From contig NZ_VLKE01000001.1 of NCBI RefSeq assembly GCF_007830265.1, forward strand, positions 5,394,001 to 5,458,000: a DNA stretch of 64,000 nt, written 5' to 3'. Both the position numbers and the translations under genes were made by a program. Source of the DNA: Micromonospora olivasterospora (GTDB taxonomy: Bacteria > Actinomycetota > Actinomycetes > Mycobacteriales > Micromonosporaceae). Below are positions 1-7,973 of this stretch, piece by piece. The notes under the pieces are model-generated. The model made no database searches. It was given only the letters and a program-made list of their open reading frames with translations, and had not been told where the DNA came from. Each line of letters starts with the position of its first letter. Position 1 is the stretch's first letter.

Positions 1-3000
1 CACGGCGAGCCGGCTGCCGCGGCGACTGGGCAGGATCTCACGCCGTTCGGGTCCGGGCAGCGGGCCGCTAACTGGGCCGCTGCGGAGCAGGCGCGTGCCG
101 GCAGCGGTGACCTGTGGTGGTGCGTGGCGGCCACGCTCGATGTGTTCCACACCGTGTACAAGCGGTTGGGCAACCGGGCGGTGTTCGACGACCGGATCAT
201 CGGACCGGACGGCCGGCTCGCGCCCACCATGGGCTGGCCGCAACTGATGGAGATCCTCGACACGGTGCCCGAGCGTGTCGCCCACCCCGACGGGGTCGCG
301 GGAGAAGACGTGCTGGCCGCGTTGCGGACGGCGCCGGGGTCGATGGTCGTGGTCAGGGCCGCGCCACCGAACGAACCGCAGCACGTGTTCGCCCTCCACA
401 GCCGGCCGCAGGAGTCCGGGCCGCCGAGGATCCGGGTGCGGGACCCTCTGCTGCCCGGCGCCGCCGACCGACCCGAGCCGGACGACCCGATACGTGATCC
501 GTGGCTGCGGCACCTGTTCGCATTCAGCACCCGGGTGGCCGCGTTCGACGGGAACGGTCGACCCGCCACCATCACCGACCTGCTCGGCCAGACCACCGGC
601 CATCCGCAACCGACAACCACGACCGGCACCGGCACCGGCACCGGCGCCGACACCAGCGCGTTCCTGCTCGCCTCCACCAGCCCGCCACGCGGCCCGTCCC
701 ACGCGATGCTCACCACCTCCACCGACCCGGCCGACTCTTCAAGCGGCGGACTGCCATCCGATCCAGCGGGCAACGGCGATCCGCCTGGTCCTGGCCTGGC
801 GTCTGGTGATCAGGAATTTCAGAACGTGTGGGACCCGGATCTGGATGGGATGGATCTGGACACACCAAAGCTCGTCGAGTGGGGGCCGCTGCAGGACACC
901 GAACAGGTCCAGTCCCCGCTGTCCGGAATGCCAGGGGTGGATGTCGCGTGGGTGCCGTTGGGTGTGGGGGACAACGCGACCGTGGCGGTCCCGCAACAGC
1001 GGGATGCGGGAGACCACGACCCGTCTCATCTTGACCCGGAACTTCTTGACCCGGCATTCGTGGAGGATCTGTGGATGCCGTACCTGGACCCGGACCCGGA
1101 CCTGGGTGTGGGTCTAGGTCCGGGAGGGGTGGAACTGTCGGCGCTGCCGCCCGGCTGGGGGTGGACGCCACCGGACGGCACCGAACAGGTCGATTCTTTG
1201 TACCCGCCGTCTGGGGTGCCGGAGGTGGATGTCGCGTGGGCGCCGTCGGTGGTGGGGGACGACGTGACCGCGCCGGACGATCGGGATACGGAAGATCACA
1301 ACCTGTCTTCTCTTGACCCGGCGCTTCTTAACCCGGCATTCACCCAGGATCTATCGATGCCGGACCCGGCCCCGGCCCCGGCCCCGGACCCGGCCCCGGA
1401 CCCAGATCTGGATCTGGACCCGGATCTTGTTCTGGACCTGGACCTGGATCTTGTTCTGGACCTGGACCCGGATCTGGTTCTGGATCTGGATGGTGTGGAT
1501 GGGGTTGGCCGGCCGGTGTTGGAGTTCGCGGTGCCGGCTGATGGGTATTGCGTTTTGTCGGCGTTCGTTGTCGCTGATCCGGTGTGGGTGCGGGACGTGT
1601 TGGCGCAGGCAGGGGTGCTGCCGGCGGATCTGTATGAGTGGCTGTCCGGTCCTGAGCGGGTGCGCGTCAGTGTGGGGCGGATGGCTGGCGTGGTGCCGGC
1701 CGGGTCTGAGTTGGCGCGGGTGAACGAGTTGTTGCAGGCCCATGTCGTGTCGTACCTGGACACCCGTTTCGGGGGGTTGCCGGCCGATGTGGTGGTGCAG
1801 CGGCGGCATCTGCCGCAGGGGGAGCCGTGGCGGCAGGTGCGGGAGCTCAGCGATGGGCAGGTGTTGGCGCGGCTGAGTGATCGTCTCGGCGACCAGGGCG
1901 TCTCGGCGGGCCGTGTTGTCACCGAGGCGGCTTTCCTGGATGCGGGGCGGATCAGGCAGCGGTATGACGAGGCGCGTGCGGAGTTGATCGGGTTGAAGCA
2001 AAATCCAGGCCCAGTGACAGATGTGCCGCAGGAGCAGTTGGACTTCGTCAACGGGCGCGGCCGGGGTTTCCCGGTGGCGTTGTTGGCGCCGGAGCCGGCC
2101 CGTGACTATCTGGCCCACGTGTTGAGCACGTCTGACGGGCCGCTCGAGGCGGACGAGTTTGCCGAGGTCGTCGACACGGTGGCCAATTGGGACCGTCGGT
2201 GGGCCGGGCCGGGCGGGGAGTTCCTGCTGCCGTTGCTGGCCCACGCCACCGGTAGCCGGATCACGGTGTTGCAGCGCACCGGGCGGGGGGTGAGCCCGGT
2301 GGCGGTGTTCGGGCCGCGGGACGGCCGGCGGGTCGACCTGTACTACGTCGCGGCCGACCCGGCGAACCCCACCCACCACAACCACTACAACGCCGCTGTT
2401 CCCGCTGCTGTCCCGTTACCATCGGTGCCGGCCGAGCTGCCGCGGTCAGACGAGTGGGACCGGTTGTTCACGCGATTCTCCAGCGTGATGGGGCTGCCAG
2501 GTGCTGAGGATGTGCGCCGTAGTCTGCAGGCGGAGTTCGACCTCATCATCGACAGAACCGACTTCGCTGAAGAGAACGGCCTGTCCCCGGAGGACGTTCA
2601 CCGGCTGCGGCAGGCCCTGGACACGCGCGGGACGTCCGTTCCCCACCTCCAGGGGGCGCTGCTACGCCTGATGTCCGAGGTGTACGAGGTCAACATCACC
2701 CTGGCCTCGGCCGCGTCGGGGTTCCACGACAACTATGGTTTCGCACCCGGGTATCCCAGGATGGTCGCACTGGGCCACCCCGACACTCAGATCACGTCCG
2801 GCCCGGCATCTCCGCACACGCGATCCACACCGATCCGTACCGGCCAATCGGCAACCCCGCACCCCACACCGCAGCCGCCCCCAGCGGCCTCCACCACCAA
2901 GGCGCCACTACCAGAACCGCCAGATCACGTGGTCACTTGGCGGCCCGGCAAGGATGGGCCCGCCACCCTCCGCGAGTACATGGCGGAGCTGGAAGAAAAG

Positions 3001-4170
3001 GGTGAACTCCCCGACGGGGTATCCCTGCCCAAAAAGAAAAAGTTGGGGCGGGGGATGGCCGCATGGGTGAAAGCCTGGGCACAGGGCTGTAAGCCCGCCC
3101 CCGACGGCCACCCCTACACCCAGACGGAGGTAGCCACACTATCCGGCAAACTGATCAACCAGGTATCGGTCGGGAGTTATTGGCGGGAGGCGGCGCCGCC
3201 GCTGCCCCCACCACCAGATCACGTGGTCACTTGGCGGCCCGGCACGGATGGTCCCGCCACCCTCCGCGCATACCTGAAGAGGCTGAAAGAAAAGGGTGAA
3301 CTCCCCGACGGGGTATCCCTGACCCCCGACAGTCAGGGGAGGCTGGGGCCGGGGATGGCCGCATGGGTGAAAGCCTGGGCACAGGGCTGTAAGACCGCCC
3401 CCGACGGCCACCCCTACACCCAGAAGGAGGTAGCCACACTATCCGGCAAACTGATCAGCCCGACATCGGTCGGGAAATATTGGCGGGAGGCGGCGCCGCC
3501 GCTGCCCCCACCACCAGATCACGTGGTCACATGGCGGCCCAGTAAGGACGGGCCCGCCACCCTCCGCGCATACCTGAAGACGCTGGAAGAAAAGGGTGAA
3601 CTCCCCGACCCGGTATCCCTGACCCCCGACAGACAGGGGAGGCTGGGGCCGGGGATGGCCGCATGGGTAAAAGCCTGGGCACAGGGCTGTAAGACCGCCC
3701 CCGACGGCCACCGCTACACCCAGGATGAGGTAGCCACACTATCCGGCAAACTGATCACCCGGCAATCGGTCGGGAATTATTGGCTGGAGGCGGCGCCGTC
3801 GCTGCCCCCACCACCAGATCACGTGGTCACTTGGCGGCCCGGCAAGGACGGGTCCGCCACCCTCCGCGCATACCTGAAGACGCTGGAAGAAAAGGGTGAA
3901 CTCCCCGACCGGGTATCCCTGACCCCCGACGAACAGGGGAAGTTGGGGCCGGGAATGGCCGCATGGGTGAAAGCCTGGGCACAGGGCTGTAAGACCGCCC
4001 CCGACGGCCACCCCTACACCGAGGATGAGGTAGCCACACTATCCGGCAAACTGATCAGCCAAGAATCGGTCGGGAAATATTGGCGGGAGGCGGCGCCGCC
4101 GCCCCCTCCACCGCCACCCGGAACGGGTCAAGGTCTTGAGTTGCCATTTGGTTTACACCTTCTGCTTTAG
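1..4170 (+). CDS. Polymorphic-toxin-like protein: papain-like domain, OTU-like protease domain, tandem C-terminal repeats (5' partial)
   Basis: The frame is open from base 1, so the gene starts upstream; the GTG at 124 lies just after a conserved Cys codon and is not the start. Counting from the first codon, residues 38-150 look like a papain-fold toxin domain (glutamine-deamidase/Tox-PL type): Cys40 in WWCVAATL, His128 in QHVFALH and Asp148 in RVRDPLL fit a Cys-His-Asp triad. Residues about 505-810 resemble an OTU cysteine protease: Asp514 and Cys517 in ADGYCVLSAF, His795 in NHYNAA. Between them lies a Pro/Asp/Leu-rich linker (about 455-500). After residue about 970 come four ~100-residue repeats and a Pro-rich tail. 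Nothing downstream on this strand looks like an immunity gene; the next gene is convergent. Domain calls are motif-based. Host-directed effector or interbacterial toxin are both possible. Confidence 0.75.
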   Translation, partial: HGEPAAAATGQDLTPFGSGQRAANWAAAEQARAGSGDLWWCVAATLDVFHTVYKRLGNRAVFDDRIIGPDGRLAPTMGWPQLMEILDTVPERVAHPDGVAGEDVLAALRTAPGSMVVVRAAPPNEPQHVFALHSRPQESGPPRIRVRDPLLPGAADRPEPDDPIRDPWLRHLFAFSTRVAAFDGNGRPATITDLLGQTTGHPQPTTTTGTGTGTGADTSAFLLASTSPPRGPSHAMLTTSTDPADSSSGGLPSDPAGNGDPPGPGLASGDQEFQNVWDPDLDGMDLDTPKLVEWGPLQDTEQVQSPLSGMPGVDVAWVPLGVGDNATVAVPQQRDAGDHDPSHLDPELLDPAFVEDLWMPYLDPDPDLGVGLGPGGVELSALPPGWGWTPPDGTEQVDSLYPPSGVPEVDVAWAPSVVGDDVTAPDDRDTEDHNLSSLDPALLNPAFTQDLSMPDPAPAPAPDPAPDPDLDLDPDLVLDLDLDLVLDLDPDLVLDLDGVDGVGRPVLEFAVPADGYCVLSAFVVADPVWVRDVLAQAGVLPADLYEWLSGPERVRVSVGRMAGVVPAGSELARVNELLQAHVVSYLDTRFGGLPADVVVQRRHLPQGEPWRQVRELSDGQVLARLSDRLGDQGVSAGRVVTEAAFLDAGRIRQRYDEARAELIGLKQNPGPVTDVPQEQLDFVNGRGRGFPVALLAPEPARDYLAHVLSTSDGPLEADEFAEVVDTVANWDRRWAGPGGEFLLPLLAHATGSRITVLQRTGRGVSPVAVFGPRDGRRVDLYYVAADPANPTHHNHYNAAVPAAVPLPSVPAELPRSDEWDRLFTRFSSVMGLPGAEDVRRSLQAEFDLIIDRTDFAEENGLSPEDVHRLRQALDTRGTSVPHLQGALLRLMSEVYEVNITLASAASGFHDNYGFAPGYPRMVALGHPDTQITSGPASPHTRSTPIRTGQSATPHPTPQPPPAASTTKAPLPEPPDHVVTWRPGKDGPATLREYMAELEEKGELPDGVSLPKKKKLGRGMAAWVKAWAQGCKPAPDGHPYTQTEVATLSGKLINQVSVGSYWREAAPPLPPPPDHVVTWRPGTDGPATLRAYLKRLKEKGELPDGVSLTPDSQGRLGPGMAAWVKAWAQGCKTAPDGHPYTQKEVATLSGKLISPTSVGKYWREAAPPLPPPPDHVVTWRPSKDGPATLRAYLKTLEEKGELPDPVSLTPDRQGRLGPGMAAWVKAWAQGCKTAPDGHRYTQDEVATLSGKLITRQSVGNYWLEAAPSLPPPPDHVVTWRPGKDGSATLRAYLKTLEEKGELPDRVSLTPDEQGKLGPGMAAWVKAWAQGCKTAPDGHPYTEDEVATLSGKLISQESVGKYWREAAPPPPPPPPGTGQGLELPFGLHLLL
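1363..1500 (+). repeat. Low-complexity Pro/Ala/Asp/Leu-coding tract
   Basis: Inside the large toxin-like gene the DNA degenerates into iterated ccggac, gatctg and gttctggac units that encode PDPAPAP followed by DLDLDPDLVLDLD-type runs. The stretch is strongly acidic and joins the N-terminal papain-like part to the OTU-like domain. It looks like a flexible linker whose length can vary by replication slippage. The flanking sequence also shows an older internal duplication: DVAWVPLGVGD near 945-970 and DVAWAPSVVGD near 1230-1260, each followed by a similar Asp-rich segment. Confidence 0.8.
2921..4108 (+). repeat. Four tandem in-frame repeats (294, 300, 300 and about 294 bp)
   Basis: Units begin at about 2921, 3215, 3515 and 3815 with the same word, cagatcacgtggtcac. 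Each encodes about 98-100 residues starting DHVVTWRP, passing through GMAAWVKAWAQGC and YTQxEVATLSGKL, and ending SVGxYWREAAP. The units are nearly identical at DNA level, which implies recent duplication or gene conversion. The segment EVATLSGKLIxxxSVGxYW has the spacing of a helix-turn-helix with a recognition helix, so the array may bind DNA or act as a modular binding tail. Differences cluster in short windows, for example PKKKKLGRG in unit 1 against TPDSQGRLGPG in later units. Function is unknown. Confidence 0.9.
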
Positions 4171-4511
4171 TTTTAGTTCTTGAGTTTCACGGGCCTTAGG
4201 GGTTTCCTAACGCTCATGTCACCGGGGATCATTTACTGTAGTTGATCTTTAGGGCGCGGGGTTGAGTGTCTGGCCGGGCATGCGGCATTCGCCCCGGATG
4301 TCTCTGTCGGCAGAGGACCATTTGACGACAGGTACGGAACGGAGCCAATGGATCACTCCCGACCACGGGAATCCGACCCCCCCGATCCAATGCAGGCCGA
4401 TCCGAGTCGACCACAGCGTTTGATGACAGTTGGATCAGACGGACATCATCCGGCCGAACCAGCCCAAGGCCATCCCTGTTGTTTTCGGGCTGGAAGCTAC
4501 GGCTAGGCCAA

Positions 4512-4558
4512 CGACGAAGCACCCGCGCTCGGGGGTACCAAGCGCGGGTGCTTCGTCG
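4512..4558. terminator. Bidirectional terminator-type hairpin between convergent genes
   Basis: There is a perfect 18-bp inverted repeat: left arm 4512-4529 (cgacgaagcacccgcgct), right arm 4541-4558, with an 11-nt loop. It sits between the 3' end of the large toxin-like gene (stop at 4170) and the convergent PIN gene (stop at 4585), so it can end transcription in both directions. The remainder of 4171-4584 shows no coding frame or repeat that I can support. Confidence 0.8.
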
Positions 4559-4584
4559 AACTCTTGGCTTGCTGGGGCCTGCGA

Positions 4585-4989
4585 TCAGGCGGGCATATGG
4601 ATGATCGGGAGGTGCCCCTCGGGCCCGTACCGGCTGCCCTCGCTGGTCAGGATCGAGGCTCGATGCTCCAGGGCGGCCATCACCGTGGCGGCCAGGTCGA
4701 CGCGGCCGGTGAGACCACGCCAGTAGGACAGCTCTTGCCACGACTCACCCCGGGTGGGCAGCCGCGCGCAGGAGTCGTGGCTGAGCAGCCGGTACAGGTG
4801 TTTCCTGTGCTTCGCGTCGGCGGCCAGCTCCAGGGCCTCAGCGGCGGTAACGGCAGTGATGCCGAAGCGCTGGCCATCGGTGATGACCTCACCGATGGGT
4901 TCCCCGACGTGGATCGAGTACGGGTAGGCCAGCAGCGCTGAGCGGTCCAGCACCAGCGCGAGCGGGCGCTGCTCGTCCTCGGTGCTCAC
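4585..4989 (-). CDS. PIN-domain-like toxin of a toxin-antitoxin pair
   Basis: The 134-residue protein has the size and acidic-residue layout of a PIN ribonuclease: Asp15 in LVLDRSALL at the end of the first strand, Glu51 in AVTAAEALEL, and Asp98 in GRVDLAATVMAAL. These would bind the catalytic metal ion. The last conserved PIN acidic position is not obvious, so the match is to the divergent end of the family. The GTG start at 4989 overlaps the antitoxin stop (GTGA), showing translational coupling. The order antitoxin then toxin is typical of type II modules. The target RNA cannot be read from sequence. Being a solitary immunity or housekeeping nuclease is less likely given the partner. Confidence 0.7.
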   Translation of the reverse strand: MSTEDEQRPLALVLDRSALLAYPYSIHVGEPIGEVITDGQRFGITAVTAAEALELAADAKHRKHLYRLLSHDSCARLPTRGESWQELSYWRGLTGRVDLAATVMAALEHRASILTSEGSRYGPEGHLPIIHMPA

Positions 4990-5285
4990 GCGGCCGACCG
5001 GCTGGCGTCGTCCGCCTCATCCTGCATGTGCTGGCGCACCCGCTCGCGTACGGCCTCGTAGCGCTCGTGCGGCCATTGGGCCTGCACCTGTAGCCGGTGG
5101 GCGCGGGCCTCGGCCATGCCTTGCTCGGTGAGTTGAACCCCGGCATCGGCCATCAGCGCACGAAACTCGTCCATGCGCCTGCGATCGCGGACGGCCTGGG
5201 CGACGTACGCGGAGGCGTTGGGCTGCTGCTCCAGGGTCTCGGCCACGTCCTCGGGCACGGAGACGGTCACTCGACGCTTTGTCAT
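4986..5285 (-). CDS. Antitoxin, ribbon-helix-helix-like N-terminus
   Basis: This 99-residue protein starts with MTKRRVTVSVPEDVAETLEQ, the strand-helix pattern of ribbon-helix-helix/CopG-type DNA-binding antitoxins (short basic beta strand, then helix). The C-terminal half is charged and helical, as expected for a toxin-binding tail. ATG start at 5285; the stop overlaps the start of the PIN-like toxin. It should neutralise the toxin and repress their shared promoter, which would lie in 5286-5340. The family assignment rests on the N-terminal pattern and the neighbour. Confidence 0.7.
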   Translation of the reverse strand: MTKRRVTVSVPEDVAETLEQQPNASAYVAQAVRDRRRMDEFRALMADAGVQLTEQGMAEARAHRLQVQAQWPHERYEAVRERVRQHMQDEADDASRSAA

Positions 5286-5335
5286 ACTGATCAGGCTACT
5301 TCTGTCACACCATCACGTACAGCGACGTCACGCAC

Positions 5336-5545
5336 TCAAAAGGGTGCCGGGCCGGGCGTGCGGTCCGACACCGAGGTCGGGGGCTGTTGGCCGACGTCGG
5401 CCAGTTCCTGCGCCCGGTCGCGCTCGATCAGCTCGGCTCGGCCGTTGACGTGGGTGCAGTCCGGCCGCTCGCAGGTGAACCCGCCGCCGGGAAGCCGCCG
5501 GTGGTCCTGGTCGTACGTCGCCGCGGCGTTGTCGATGTCGGTCAC
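5336..5545 (-). CDS. Possible small hypothetical gene or 3' fragment
   Basis: A GTG at 5545 opens a 69-residue frame with ordinary amino-acid composition, including TDIDNAAATYDQDHRR and FTCERPDCTHVNG; the C-x4-C-x-H spacing could bind metal. The frame is open further upstream through the region of the opposite-strand AbiEi-like remnant, but that part is Arg/Gly-rich and looks like antisense noise. The real start might be lost. No family recognised. Together with the neighbouring pseudogene this suggests decayed mobile DNA. Confidence 0.3.
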   Translation of the reverse strand: MTDIDNAAATYDQDHRRLPGGGFTCERPDCTHVNGRAELIERDRAQELADVGQQPPTSVSDRTPGPAPF

Positions 5546-5604
5546 GATCTCTGCCTTCTGTCTGGTGACGTACCGGTGGGAAGTGCGGCGTGCAGGTAGA
5601 GGGA

Positions 5605-6170
5605 GTCCACCGCCCTGCACCTCTGGGGCGTTCGCCGGCAACCCGACGACGAGCCGGTGCACCTGGACGTCCCGGCGGCGTCGGGTCTGCGTACCCGGCC
5701 GGCGCTGGTGCCGCACCACCGTCGGGGTTTCCGGCCGGAGTTCCCGGATGCGCTGCTGCGCGACGGCCTGCCCGCCGTCCGGCTGGAACGGGCGCTGGTC
5801 GACGCCTGGCCCGTGCTGCCCGCCGCCGATCGTCCCGCCCCGCTGATCCGGGCGATCAACGAGCGCCTGACCACGCCGGCGCGGGTCGGCACCGCGCTCG
5901 CCGCCGCGTAGAGGCTGGCCCGCCGGGCCGACCTGCGTACGCTGCTGCACCGGCTGGCCGCCGGCTGCCGCAGTCCGCTGGAGGTGTGGGGGTCACGACC
6001 ACGTCTTCACCGGCCCGGGGATGCCCCGGCTCTGGCGACAGTTCCGCGTCAGCGTCGAGGGGCGCGTCATGTACCTCGACGTCTACGCCGAGCGGGAACG
6101 CGTCGACTTCGCAGGGGCTGGCCTTCGTCCGCGACCTGCAGGGCTACCCGCATCAGACGATCACGGTGGA
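5605..6170 (+). pseudogene. Decayed AbiEi/DUF559-type (endonuclease-fold) protein gene
   Basis: Three blocks of one conserved protein can be read but not in a single frame. Block 1 (about 5605-5908) reads STALHLWGVRRQPDDEPVHL and later RLERALVDAWPVLP. A TAG at 5909-5911 interrupts it, after which the same frame continues RLARRADLRTLLHRLAAGC, then a frameshift near 5990 leads to GHDHVFTGPGMPRLWRQF and YLDVYAERERVDF. This layout matches actinobacterial proteins annotated as AbiEi-family or endonuclease-domain proteins, whose C-terminal part resembles a DUF559/Vsr-like nuclease. The N-terminal HTH part is missing (in-frame stop at about 5599) and the C-terminus is truncated. Several independent lesions make a true pseudogene more likely than a sequencing artefact. 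Confidence 0.65.
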
Positions 6171-6175
6171 ACCGC

Positions 6176-7090
6176 CTATGTGGTGGAGCCGGACTCGGTG
6201 GACGTAGCCTGCGCGGCGGGGCCCGACGTGCCCCGGGCGGGGCTGGACGCCTGCGGCGGGACGATGTCGATGGCGGTGAGGGGCTCGAAGATCCCGTCGA
6301 AGCGCCGCCGGTCCCGCAGGAGGTCCCCGGTCCACCGCGCGGCGGCCCGCTGCTCCGCGGCCATGTGCCGCCGGGCCCGGGACAACTCCTCGTCGACCGT
6401 CCGGGCCTCCTCGCCGCCGGCGGGGTCGTCGACCATCTCGTCCAGGATCGCCATCCACCGCCGGCTGAGCTGCTCGGCGTACCGGGCCCGCTTCAGGTAG
6501 AACTCGTACTGGTGCTCCAGTTCGATCAGGCGCTCCCAGTGCGGCCGCAGCGCCTGCCGTACCCTGTCGTCGTGGCGTACCGCCACCTCCACCCGGCACC
6601 GCACCGTCACGCCGGCCCGGTCGTACCGCCACGGGGTCTCCTCGTCCAGCGCCGCCTGTAGGGCCGCCTCCAACTGGCCGGCCCGGTGCGGGGCGACGTG
6701 GCGCGCCCGCTCCGCGGCGGCGCGTCGTAGCCGCTGGACTGCCGCGGGCATGAAGTGGCGCGCGTACCAGATCAGCGCCTCCGGCCCGAGGCCCGCCGCC
6801 GACCAGGTGAACACGGCGCGGACGGTGAACGTGAAGACGTGTCCCTTCGCCGCGACGCTGATCGGGCCGGACGGCTCCCGGTGCTCGAAAATCTCGTCGG
6901 GCGGGGGAGACGCCCGGCTGCCCTCCATCGCCCCGCGCACCCTGCGCAGCAGCGGGAGTAGCCGCGCCCACGACGTACGCAGCACCGTCACCGCGCGGGG
7001 ACCCGCGCGCCGGGCCAGCTGCCGGCCCCGGTCGACCCACCGTGGCGGCCCGTCCTGCGGGCTCGCCTTCCCGCTCGACGCGTCGGTCAA
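6176..7090 (-). CDS. Conserved hypothetical protein, about 304 residues
   Basis: No recognised function. The N-terminal ~50 residues are basic and helical; the middle reads KGHVFTFTVRAVFTWSAAGL, followed by long helices rich in Arg, Ala and Glu (AAVQRLRRAAAERARHVAP, then ELEHQYEFYLKRARYAEQL). Beta segment plus long coiled-coil-like helices is reminiscent of SPFH/band-7 proteins but I see no decisive motif. Start choice: the aggagg box at about 7099-7104 is only 1 nt from the GTG at 7096 but 7 nt from the in-frame TTG at 7090, so TTG is favoured. No transmembrane segment is evident. It converges on the pseudogene 5605-6170 with almost no gap. Confidence 0.6.
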   Translation of the reverse strand: MTDASSGKASPQDGPPRWVDRGRQLARRAGPRAVTVLRTSWARLLPLLRRVRGAMEGSRASPPPDEIFEHREPSGPISVAAKGHVFTFTVRAVFTWSAAGLGPEALIWYARHFMPAAVQRLRRAAAERARHVAPHRAGQLEAALQAALDEETPWRYDRAGVTVRCRVEVAVRHDDRVRQALRPHWERLIELEHQYEFYLKRARYAEQLSRRWMAILDEMVDDPAGGEEARTVDEELSRARRHMAAEQRAAARWTGDLLRDRRRFDGIFEPLTAIDIVPPQASSPARGTSGPAAQATSTESGSTT

Positions 7091-7284
7091 TGTCACCCCT
7101 CCTGCGCACCGTCAGCCGGTGCCACTCCGCGGCGGCGGGTGACTGGTCGAGGGGGTGTCGCGCCGTCGGCGCGGACCAGCCGGGACGTGTCGACGGTGAC
7201 GAACGTCGCCCCACGCTAACAAGGCCGGGGCGCCACCACCGGCAGCCGCGCGGTGTCCCGCGCGCGTCGGCGGGACGACGGCAG

Positions 7285-7908
7285 TCACCTCGTGGGCGTC
7301 TCCGAGCGGAAGCTGCGCCCGAGTTGATCTCCGAGGCCGAAGTAGTGGCGGAAGTTGTAGATCAGCGGGTTCCAGGACGCCGGATCGACATGGTCGGTCC
7401 CCGGCACGACGATGCGGGCGTCGGCGTGCACGGCCAGGACGTGAGCTTCCACGATGAGATGCTCTCCGGTGGTGTCGGGGTGGATGCGCGCGGCGCGGGC
7501 CTCCAACTGCAGCGGACAGTCGGCTACCCGTGGGGGCCGCACGTGCTGTGACGGTGCCGGCCGGAGACCGGCGGCCTCGAACTTCGCCGGTTCGTATCGG
7601 AAGCGGTCGCGCTTCTCGACCGGCACCGGGCTCCGGCCGGTCAGGGGAGCGAGGCGCTCGACGGCCTCCCACTGGTGTGCGGCGGGAAGGTTGATCACCA
7701 TGTCGGGCCGAGTGGCGAGGTTGCGGGCGCTCTGGCCTCCCCGGCCCAGGCCGAGCACCACCAGGTGGCCAAGGGCCCACGCCGAGGACATGGGGGCCAG
7801 GTTCGCGCTGGCGTCGGCGTTCTCGGTGCTCAGCAGCACCACCGGGGTGCCGAAGTACAAGATCTTGGGGTTGATCGTGACGTGTGCGTCCGGGCTGATC
7901 GTTTTCAC
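7285..7908 (-). CDS. Flavin reductase family protein (FMN-binding split barrel)
   Basis: The 207-residue protein carries the features of the flavin-reductase-like split-barrel family: an N-terminal strand region TINPKILYFGTPVVLLSTEN, then NLAPMSSAWALG, the segment typical of FMN-contacting residues, and ARNLATRPDMVINLP. Such enzymes bind FMN and often reduce it or use it to reduce a substrate; the substrate is unknown. The GTG at 7908 (KTISPDAHVTINP) is chosen because upstream residues are low complexity. The gene is divergent from an ArsR-type regulator whose likely operator lies 25-42 bp upstream, so redox or xenobiotic-responsive control is plausible. Confidence 0.8.
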   Translation of the reverse strand: MKTISPDAHVTINPKILYFGTPVVLLSTENADASANLAPMSSAWALGHLVVLGLGRGGQSARNLATRPDMVINLPAAHQWEAVERLAPLTGRSPVPVEKRDRFRYEPAKFEAAGLRPAPSQHVRPPRVADCPLQLEARAARIHPDTTGEHLIVEAHVLAVHADARIVVPGTDHVDPASWNPLIYNFRHYFGLGDQLGRSFRSETPTR

Positions 7909-7932
7909 GTGGCCGACCGTACGGGCGTCAAG

Positions 7933-7950
7933 CTTCGGCGCCCGCCGAAG
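7933..7950. promoter_or_regulatory. Inverted repeat, candidate operator in a divergent promoter
   Basis: cttcggcg and cgccgaag flank a 2-bp centre, a perfect 8-bp inverted repeat. It lies in the 65-bp gap between the divergently transcribed flavin reductase (start 7908) and winged-helix regulator (likely start 7974), the usual place for an autoregulatory ArsR-type operator. Binding here would block both promoters. The palindrome also argues against the more upstream GTG at 7950 as the regulator start. Confidence 0.5.
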
Positions 7951-7973
7951 TGACCGTGCGTCATGATGGGCGG

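Noticed and set aside
2921..4108. Regular repeats considered as a CRISPR array
   Set aside because: The units are 294-300 bp, nearly identical throughout and in one coding frame; there are no short repeats with unique spacers.
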